The notes under the pieces are model-generated. The model did no database searches, had not been told where the DNA came from, and saw only the letters and a list, made by a program, of their open reading frames with translations. A DNA stretch of 5,380 nucleotides, taken from positions 1-5,380 of the forward strand of contig CANGVB010000311.1 in the NCBI GenBank assembly GCA_947456995.1, given 5' to 3'. Of this stretch, positions 1 through 5,380 are shown in pieces. This DNA comes from Bryobacteraceae bacterium. Lineage in GTDB: Bacteria > Acidobacteriota > Terriglobia > Bryobacterales > Bryobacteraceae. Made by a program: the position numbers and the translations under genes. Position 1 is the first letter of the stretch, and the number at the start of each line of letters is the position of its first letter.

Positions 1-254
1 ATCGCCCACGCATAAACCACCCGCCGGCCCAAAATATCACTCAGCTTGCCGGCCACCGGAATCCCAGCGCTCGAGGCCAAGACGTAGATTGAAAACGACC
101 AGCCATAGATACTCAGGCCGCCCATTTCGCCCACAATCGTCGGCATGGCTGTTGCCACCACCGTCGATTCCATCGATCCCATGAACGAACCAATCATCAA
201 CCCGAGAGTCACCACCCTGCGGGGCGAGCCAAATAAAGCCTGAAACGGATTCAA
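1..254 (-). CDS. MFS multidrug-type transporter (DHA2/MDR-like), N-terminal 84 codons only
   Basis: This is the start of an inner-membrane major facilitator superfamily transporter; the rest lies beyond base 1. Seen: a hydrophobic first helix (about residues 14-33) runs into SMESTVVATAMPTIV (27-41), which matches the helix-1 signature of the 14-helix drug:proton antiporters, with Glu where many members have Asp. A second helix follows (about 48-68), then GKLSDILGRR (69-78), the MFS motif A loop between helices 2 and 3. Family knowledge: such proteins usually export drugs or other small molecules using the proton gradient; the substrate cannot be read here. The start is taken as TTG at 254 because an in-frame TAA lies at 266-264 and no ATG comes before helix 1. 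GTG at 215 or 212 is the alternative, and no good Shine-Dalgarno precedes any of them. It begins 13 nt after the receptor stop codon, so co-transcription and perhaps translational coupling are likely (inference). Confidence 0.88.
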   Translation of the reverse strand, partial: MNPFQALFGSPRRVVTLGLMIGSFMGSMESTVVATAMPTIVGEMGGLSIYGWSFSIYVLASSAGIPVAGKLSDILGRRVVYAWA

Positions 255-267
255 GATACTAGGTTAG

Positions 268-3200
268 CTAAAACAACAACTTCAAACCGAACTGCAATTG
301 GCGGGAATCATTGGCCTGAGTTTGAACCTGTCCAAATGCCCCGGAATTCACATCCGTATTCGGGCTTCCAAACCGGACCCGGTTGAAGGCGTTGAACGCC
401 TCAGCCCGAAACTGCAATTTGAAATTTTCGTTCCGCTCACTCAACTGGAATTGCTTAAACAAGGACAAATCCTGGTTATTCACCCAATGATTGGTCAAGT
501 CTGCAACCAGCGTGCCGACATTGCCAAACGTAAACGCTGCCGGCTGCGAAAAGACACTTGTGTCAAACCATCTGCCCAATCGGTCATGGGCATCGATGTT
601 AAGCTTCGCGCTCTGCCCGTTGTTGTTAGCCCGAGCGGCCTGGGTAAATGCCCCAATTGCATTGCGAGCCGTAATGCCCAAAGCATTGCCAGACTGCATC
701 GCGATGATCCCATTGGCCTGCCAGCCGCCAGCAATCAGGTCTGCCCATCGGGGGAGGCTCGATCCAAAGCGTCGACCCTTGCCAAAGGGCAAGTCGTAGG
801 TGCCGCTCCAGACCAGCCGGTGTGGGATGTGCTGCCCGGTTACACTGCGGGCTGAGCGAATGTCATAGCTGTTCTGAAAGCTGCTGCCGTCGTCGAGAGC
901 CTTAGACCACGTATAGCTACCTTCAAAAGATAGACCCTTCGCGTATCGCTTGGAAAAGGTGGTCTGCAGTGAATTGTAGTCGGAGTTCGCACCCTGGCTA
1001 AACAGAGGGTGGACGTCGAGGAACTGTGGATATGGCCTCAACAATTGCGAGCGAGAGATCGTTGGGGCTTGAAAGAATCCCTGATTGGAAACTCCAAAGA
1101 ACGGATTGGGCACCGTATCGTTCAACCGGGCGCCCAGGCTCAAGTACTGTGGGTTCAACTGATTCAAGCTGAAGCCACCCTCACCTCCTCGCGACAACTG
1201 CCGGCTGCGGTTCCCAACATAAGCCGTTTCCAGCAATACTCTGCCAGGCAACTCCCGCTGAATCGTAAAGTTCCACTGGATCGTATAGGGCGTATTGGTG
1301 TTGCGCAAGGGTGCCTGTACTGTACCGCCGGTTGCAGTCAGCAAACCATCCTTTGAACCAGGCACTGGAGGAAAGCCCGTTGGGAAAGGATTGCTCAAAC
1401 GGTTGAATGAGGTTAGTCCGTTATCGACGCTCGTCACCCAGGCATTCTCAACTCGGAAGCCATAAGGCCCAACGGTGCCCTGCCCACCCAGGGTGCTGGG
1501 CCCGTAGATGATGCCCCAGGCGCCGCGTACAACCGTCTTGGCTGTCGCCTGATAGGCAAAGCCCAACCGCGGCGCGATGTTGTTGTAATCCCCGTCATAC
1601 TGCACGCGCGGGTTCCCGTTGACACCGACAAACTGCAGGCCGCCAACGGTGCCAGGGAGTCTCGACCCAAGCGGTGAGGCAATACCCTGATCAAACCAGC
1701 TGTAACGGTCGTAGCGTTCGGTCCGCGGGGTGTCATAGTCGAAACGGAGACCGAGATTCAAGGTCAGTTTGCGAGTGATGCGCCAGTCGTCCTGCACAAA
1801 GTAGGCAAGGTAAAAGCTCTGGCTCGCTACGTTCTTCCAGTTCTGAAACAGATTGCCGCTCGATCCGAAGCCCGTCAGAAAACTCGCAAAGCCATAACCA
1901 GCCGTCGCGCTAGCAGTCGTTGGATTCGGCCCCTGCGTCTGAGCAGCAGCAAAACTAAAGCTGCCCGCTGCGCGCGCTTCCCAGACATTGATGCGCAACA
2001 TACGTCCTTCAAAACCACTCTTGATGAAATGCTTGCCAACCTGTTTTGACAAGTTTGCCACTAGCGAATAGTTATTGAAACCACTCTGACGATGGTCACC
2101 ACCACCCAGTCCGGCCTGGCCGCCAACGCCGATTGCCGGAAACATCTCGCGGTCTACGGCCGCGTCAATCGCGGTAGGCAAGCCCAGGGAACTCGGTTTA
2201 AACCCAAGCCCCTGATTATCAAAGAGGAACTTGTTGCGGGCAAAGCCCAAGCGAACGTTCAAAATCGAAGCGGCATTGAGGGTATTGGTGTAATCCACAA
2301 CTGCATTGGTGCCCCAATCATTGTTGTTGATTCGGCCCTCGGCTACACCGGTTTCTCCAGGGTAAAGCTGCGGCGGCCCGTCAAAGCTGCGGCGATAAGA
2401 ATACCGCCCAAAGAGGCGCTGGCGATCAGTCAGATTGTGATCAATCCTGACATCAAAGTTGTTGGTGTCCACTGCGGCAGACCCTGTGTTGTAAAAGTTA
2501 TTGATCTGAGTCAGGGCGTTGCCGGGCTGATTGGCTGTGGGCCAAAACTTGATGGCATTCCGGGCAACGGCGTCGAAGCGATCTTGCGGAATCCTGTTAC
2601 CGGGAAACGCATCACGGATAAAGCCGCCAGTCCCATTGGCCCGAGTGGTTGTAGGATCAAAGATCGTGATCAGATTCCCATTTGCTACCCGTGTCTGGCT
2701 GAAGTCGCCGGTGCGCTGCAATGCTGTCGGTACTGTCGTCAGCGTCTCGCGGAAGCCACGCTGCCGCAAGCCTTCAAACGAGGTCATCAAGAGGGTCTTG
2801 TTCTTGCGGATTGGCCCGCTCAGCACGCCACCGAACTGATTCCGCTTGAAGCTGGAAAGGGGCACCCCACGCGAGTTGTTCACAAAGGTGTTCGCATCGA
2901 GCACCGACTTGCGCAGAAAGTTGTACGCGCTGCCGTGAAAATCGTTCGTCCCGCTCTTGTAAACAAGATTCAAAACGCTCCCGATGCTTCGCCCATACTC
3001 GGCGCTCATGTTCGATCCCTGCACTTTGTATTCCTGCACTGCATCTACACTCGGAAATACCGAGATCCCGTGGAATCCATTCACTGTCGGAAACGCCGCA
3101 GAGCTGCCATCCACCAGAGTCTCCATCAAGCCCGTACGTCCCCCGTTCACCGAGTAGCTTACGGAGTTGTGAGCATTGCCTACGCCACCAGCCACGCCAG

Positions 3201-3672
3201 GCGTCAGAAATACCAGCGAATAGGCGTTGCGCGTATTCAGCGGCAATTCGAGCAACCGCTTGTTATCCACCACCTTGCCTAGTGACGAAGTGGACGCCTC
3301 CACCACTTCGGCATCGGCGGTTACACTGACGCTCTCGGCCACATCACCCACCTGCAATCTGATGTTGACGGTGGCTCGCTGTTCTACTTGTAGTTCAATT
3401 CCGTCCTGCCGGAACTTCTTGAATCCCTTCGCTTCGGTTTCTACCGCATACTTGCCGGCAGGCAAAAACCGAACCAGATAATTTCCCGCGCTATCGGCCA
3501 CAGACTCAGTTCGCGTGTTGGTACGCACATTGATTACACTCACCCGGGCTCCGGCAACCGATGCGCCGCTCGCATCCTGCACCAACCCCAAAATATTACC
3601 GGTCGAAGTCTGGCCGAAAAGATCAAGCGCTGCTATTAAAGTGAGTACGAGAACAAGTCTGAGGGAAGTCAT
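268..3672 (-). CDS. Oar-like TonB-dependent receptor with N-terminal carboxypeptidase-regulatory-like domain
   Basis: Outer-membrane beta-barrel protein of 1134 residues, a usual length for acidobacterial members. Domains in order: signal peptide (1-20, hydrophobic core LVLVLTLIAAL, probable cleavage before Q21); a carboxypeptidase-regulatory-like/CNA-B-type sandwich domain (about 24-108, with GLVQDASGASVAGARVSV and a later AGNYLVRFLPAGKYAV); a plug domain (about 125-240, containing VNGGRTGLMETLVDG and the family hallmark SAEYGRSIGSVLNLVYKSGT then FHGSAYNFLR); and the barrel to the end. Typical family phrases in the barrel are DYNSLQTTFSKRY, GSYTWSKALDD and FRAEAFNAFNRVRFG. The protein ends in an aromatic residue (GLKLLF), as expected for a BAM recognition signal. 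I did not find a clear TonB box. Known of the family: relatives are energised by TonB/ExbBD and are thought to take up large or complex substrates, or to act in surface adhesion (Oar of Myxococcus); the ligand here is unknown. The reading frame is intact. The ATG at 3672 is the only start that keeps the signal peptide, but its ribosome site is unusual (see separate entry). Confidence 0.96.
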   Translation of the reverse strand: MTSLRLVLVLTLIAALDLFGQTSTGNILGLVQDASGASVAGARVSVINVRTNTRTESVADSAGNYLVRFLPAGKYAVETEAKGFKKFRQDGIELQVEQRATVNIRLQVGDVAESVSVTADAEVVEASTSSLGKVVDNKRLLELPLNTRNAYSLVFLTPGVAGGVGNAHNSVSYSVNGGRTGLMETLVDGSSAAFPTVNGFHGISVFPSVDAVQEYKVQGSNMSAEYGRSIGSVLNLVYKSGTNDFHGSAYNFLRKSVLDANTFVNNSRGVPLSSFKRNQFGGVLSGPIRKNKTLLMTSFEGLRQRGFRETLTTVPTALQRTGDFSQTRVANGNLITIFDPTTTRANGTGGFIRDAFPGNRIPQDRFDAVARNAIKFWPTANQPGNALTQINNFYNTGSAAVDTNNFDVRIDHNLTDRQRLFGRYSYRRSFDGPPQLYPGETGVAEGRINNNDWGTNAVVDYTNTLNAASILNVRLGFARNKFLFDNQGLGFKPSSLGLPTAIDAAVDREMFPAIGVGGQAGLGGGDHRQSGFNNYSLVANLSKQVGKHFIKSGFEGRMLRINVWEARAAGSFSFAAAQTQGPNPTTASATAGYGFASFLTGFGSSGNLFQNWKNVASQSFYLAYFVQDDWRITRKLTLNLGLRFDYDTPRTERYDRYSWFDQGIASPLGSRLPGTVGGLQFVGVNGNPRVQYDGDYNNIAPRLGFAYQATAKTVVRGAWGIIYGPSTLGGQGTVGPYGFRVENAWVTSVDNGLTSFNRLSNPFPTGFPPVPGSKDGLLTATGGTVQAPLRNTNTPYTIQWNFTIQRELPGRVLLETAYVGNRSRQLSRGGEGGFSLNQLNPQYLSLGARLNDTVPNPFFGVSNQGFFQAPTISRSQLLRPYPQFLDVHPLFSQGANSDYNSLQTTFSKRYAKGLSFEGSYTWSKALDDGSSFQNSYDIRSARSVTGQHIPHRLVWSGTYDLPFGKGRRFGSSLPRWADLIAGGWQANGIIAMQSGNALGITARNAIGAFTQAARANNNGQSAKLNIDAHDRLGRWFDTSVFSQPAAFTFGNVGTLVADLTNHWVNNQDLSLFKQFQLSERNENFKLQFRAEAFNAFNRVRFGSPNTDVNSGAFGQVQTQANDSRQLQFGLKLLF

Positions 3673-3680
3673 ACCCTCAT
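3669..3680 (-). promoter_or_regulatory. Atypical start region of the receptor gene: 3-codon mini-ORF overlapping its ATG
   Basis: On the minus strand the sequence reads ATGAGGGTATGA. The only purine-rich Shine-Dalgarno-like stretch (GAGGG, 3678-3674) sits one base before the receptor ATG (3672-3670), too close for normal spacing. An upstream ATG at 3680 opens a three-codon frame (Met-Arg-Val) whose TGA (3671-3669) overlaps the receptor ATG as ATGA. Ribosomes terminating there could reinitiate on the receptor. This geometry is directly seen; function is inference, and the mini-ORF has no visible ribosome site of its own. The 41-nt gap to the previous gene is AT-rich and has no convincing promoter or terminator. 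Confidence 0.25.
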
Positions 3681-3713
3681 ATGCTAAAAAACGATTGATT
3701 TCAGAAGAATGAA

Positions 3714-4196
3714 TCAGAAGACCAAACCGCAGAAAGCGAGTACAGAACCAATTCCGGCGGCTATCATGCCTCTCCGCAAACCAACTTCACCCCGCCGGTA
3801 GTACGCCGAACCAATGCAAATTGCCACGGCGGCAACAATCAACTCCACGAGCAAAACAATCAACGTCGCCGACTGAATCAGCCGGATCACGCTAAACAAA
3901 GCAACCACCCCCGTAGCTGCAAGTCCCCCCATGCTCCTCGAACGCGCAGACCAAAACACCAACGCCTGCAACGCAAACTGAATTGTGAAAGGGAAAAACA
4001 GCCGACGGTCATCGGTAAGGGAAAAAGCGAGCAGCCAAAACAGGCTAATCAAACTGGTGAGCGCCAACCCAGGAGCACTTTTGAGGAATCTCAGAATGGA
4101 AAGCAGCGAAACAACGGCAACCAGAGACCACGGCCATCCACCCAGCAGAAAGCTGAGTGCACCGATGGAAGCAACCGTCAGGAGAAATGAGGCCAA
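3714..4196 (-). CDS. Small multi-pass membrane protein, unrecognised family; N-terminus uncertain
   Basis: I do not recognise the family. The 160-residue product is strongly hydrophobic, with about six helices (roughly 3-19, 22-38, 42-60, 67-83, 92-108, 110-130) and a probable last one at 143-160. Charged residues are confined to short loops such as DDRR (62-65) and YYRRGEVGLRR (132-142). It is therefore very probably an inner-membrane protein; no catalytic or binding motif is visible. Size and topology loosely recall small ATP-synthase-I-like or DoxX-like proteins, but nothing specific supports either. The start shown is TTG at 4196, the only usable start before the first helix, because an in-frame TAA lies at 4205-4203. 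It has no Shine-Dalgarno and gives an N-terminus with no charge before helix 1. Another frame just upstream (TTG at 4245) would supply a natural polar N-terminus if one T in the 4198-4195 run were absent, so a frameshift is possible. It ends 41 nt before the receptor gene and may be co-transcribed with it. Confidence 0.6.
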   Translation of the reverse strand: MASFLLTVASIGALSFLLGGWPWSLVAVVSLLSILRFLKSAPGLALTSLISLFWLLAFSLTDDRRLFFPFTIQFALQALVFWSARSRSMGGLAATGVVALFSVIRLIQSATLIVLLVELIVAAVAICIGSAYYRRGEVGLRRGMIAAGIGSVLAFCGLVF

Positions 4197-4201
4197 AAGA
4201 G

Positions 4202-4232
4202 ATTATAAAACGACTTGAAAAATCTTTGCCAA
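4202..4232 (-). promoter_or_regulatory. Candidate sigma-70-type promoter before the small membrane gene
   Basis: On the minus strand a perfect -10 hexamer TATAAT (4207-4202) is preceded by TTGGCA (4232-4227, five of six matches to TTGACA) with a rather long 19-nt spacer. The predicted transcription start would fall near 4195, practically on the annotated TTG start at 4196, so the transcript would be leaderless or the true start would lie further in. The same bases code for Arg-Phe-Ile-Ile-Ser in the alternative N-terminal frame, so promoter and extended N-terminus are competing readings. The match is seen; activity is inferred, and AT-rich spacers yield such matches by chance. Confidence 0.25.
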
Positions 4233-4265
4233 GTGATTGATACAAATGAGGAAGGAAGTGTTAAA

Positions 4266-4342
<77 letters not shown>

Positions 4343-4366
4343 AACATACAACCTTTTCATGATAGC

Positions 4367-5380
4367 TCACTTCTTCTGCGCTGCGGTTAATTTCCTTAGC
4401 AATTCTATTGTGGGCTTCGGCGCTTCAAATTCGGCCTCTTCCAGCGCGTTCCTGCCAAAGCGGTCTTTCACGTTCAAATCAGCACCCTTGGCCACCAGAT
4501 ATTCGATGACATCGTTCAACCCAAACCGGATCGCCGCATGCAGCGCCCCGCCATCCCCCTTGCGAGTTTCATTCACATCCACCCCAGCCTCCACCAAAAA
4601 CTGAATCGGAGCCAGCTTCCGCCCAAACGTAGCCAGCACTAGCGCATTAATCCCATCCGGATTCTTTTCCTTCACACTCGCCCCCAACCCAATCAGCGTT
4701 TTCATCATCTCGATATTCCCCGTCTGGGCCGCGGTCAGAAACGGAGTCAAACCACCAACCCTGAAAAACCCTCCGCGCCCGGAAGCAACCGCCGTCTGCG
4801 CCTTCAAATCAGCACCCCGCGCAACAAGTTCTTTCACCAGTGCCACCTTCCCCTGCTGCACTGCCTCATGCAGCGGAGTACTCCCGTTCTTGTCCCGTCC
4901 ATTCACATCCACTCCGTAATTCAGCATCAGCATCGCGACGCTCTCATGCCCACGGCTTAAAGCGATCAAAAACGGAGTAGCCCCATCCGGGCTCACGCTC
5001 TTCGTTTCCGCCCCGCCAGCAATCAACGCCTTCACCGTGTCAACATTCCCGCCCTGCGCTGCAAACAACAAGGCGTTATAGCCCTTCTTCGAGATCGGGC
5101 TCACCGGAGCTCCTTTCTCCATCAACATCTTCACAATCTCGGCATTTCCCTCCGCCGCAGCCCACATCAGCGCCGTCTGCCCAGACCGCACCTCCGTCAC
5201 GTCCGCCTTCGCCCCCACCTCAAGCAGCCGCTTCACCACTGGTACACTCCTGGCATTCACAGCGCCCATCAGCGGACTCTCTCCGTTCCACCTGGCTGCA
5301 TTCGGGTTCGCCTTGGCTTCCAGCAAAATGTTGACAATGCCTACATTGCCGAGTCCAGCCGCAATTCCAAGCGGAGTCTC
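4367..5380 (-). CDS. Ankyrin-repeat protein, C-terminal 337 residues (5' end outside the window)
   Basis: The frame is open through the right edge: the 18 codons before the TTG at 5326 read as part of another ankyrin repeat ([14 protein letters not shown]...), so that TTG is internal and the gene starts beyond base 5380. About ten consecutive repeats of roughly 33 residues are visible, with typical turns such as [26 protein letters not shown] and the near-consensus [13 protein letters not shown], each ending in a GA/GV-D-N type hairpin. The last repeat ([14 protein letters not shown]) is degenerate and serves as a C-terminal cap before the basic tail TAAQKK. Repeats six and seven are separated by a Gly/Arg/Phe-containing insertion (DNA 4798-4751). 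Ankyrin stacks bind proteins; no enzymatic domain is visible in this part, so the partner and role are unknown, and any signal peptide would be off-window. The stop codon TGA at 4369-4367 is 24 nt before the tRNA gene. Confidence 0.95.
   Translation of the reverse strand, partial: ETPLGIAAGLGNVGIVNILLEAKANPNAARWNGESPLMGAVNARSVPVVKRLLEVGAKADVTEVRSGQTALMWAAAEGNAEIVKMLMEKGAPVSPISKKGYNALLFAAQGGNVDTVKALIAGGAETKSVSPDGATPFLIALSRGHESVAMLMLNYGVDVNGRDKNGSTPLHEAVQQGKVALVKELVARGADLKAQTAVASGRGGFFRVGGLTPFLTAAQTGNIEMMKTLIGLGASVKEKNPDGINALVLATFGRKLAPIQFLVEAGVDVNETRKGDGGALHAAIRFGLNDVIEYLVAKGADLNVKDRFGRNALEEAEFEAPKPTIELLRKLTAAQKK

Noticed and set aside
298..1356. Plus-strand open frames (185 and 115 codons) antisense to the receptor C-terminal barrel
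   Set aside because: Both mirror the receptor coding sequence, have low-complexity Cys/Arg/Pro-rich translations and no recognisable motifs.
2092..3282. Plus-strand open frame of 396 codons antisense to the receptor
   Set aside because: It lies wholly inside the receptor gene on the opposite strand, its translation shows no domain or signal, and the receptor frame is unmistakable by family motifs. Long antisense frames are common in GC-rich genes.
3669..3713. Promoter for the receptor in the short AT-rich gap
   Set aside because: Only weak -10-like strings (for example TAGCAT) occur, without a -35 partner at proper spacing; base composition alone is not enough.
4213..4232. Possible terminator hairpin after the tRNA (CTTG ... 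CAAG around a T-rich stretch)
   Set aside because: The stem is only four base pairs, the loop is long and no T tract follows the stem, so it does not qualify as an intrinsic terminator.

Overview
The window looks like a stretch of an acidobacterial chromosome, most likely a Solibacter/Bryobacter-type member. The main reason is the 1134-residue Oar-like TonB-dependent receptor with an N-terminal carboxypeptidase-regulatory-like domain, a paralogue family strongly expanded in that phylum. The multi-repeat ankyrin protein fits as well. The taxonomic call is inferred from protein style, not from a marker gene.

Everything convincing is on the minus strand, so transcription runs from high to low coordinates. 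In that order: (1) an ankyrin-repeat protein, entering from beyond base 5380 and stopping at 4367; (2) a complete tRNA-Pro(GGG) with encoded CCA at 4342-4266, 24 nt after the ankyrin stop; (3) a small multi-pass membrane protein of unrecognised family, annotated 4196-3714, whose 5' end is problematic; (4) the TonB-dependent/Oar-like outer-membrane receptor at 3672-268; (5) the first 84 codons of an MFS multidrug-type (DHA2/MDR) transporter, from 254 to beyond base 1. Gaps are 24, 69, 41 and 13 nt. No stem-loop/T-tract terminator was found in any of them, and there is no gene-free stretch over 300 nt.

Receptor and MFS transporter are only 13 nt apart and are probably co-transcribed, which would pair an outer-membrane channel with an inner-membrane transporter. 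The small membrane protein may belong to the same unit. The ankyrin gene and tRNA are probably separate in function.

No CRISPR array, insertion sequence, integrase or defence system is visible. I see no convincing evidence of a new multi-gene system. The most useful points are a likely frameshift or mis-assigned N-terminus in the small membrane gene, an odd translation start for the receptor, and the tight ankyrin/tRNA/membrane-gene packing.
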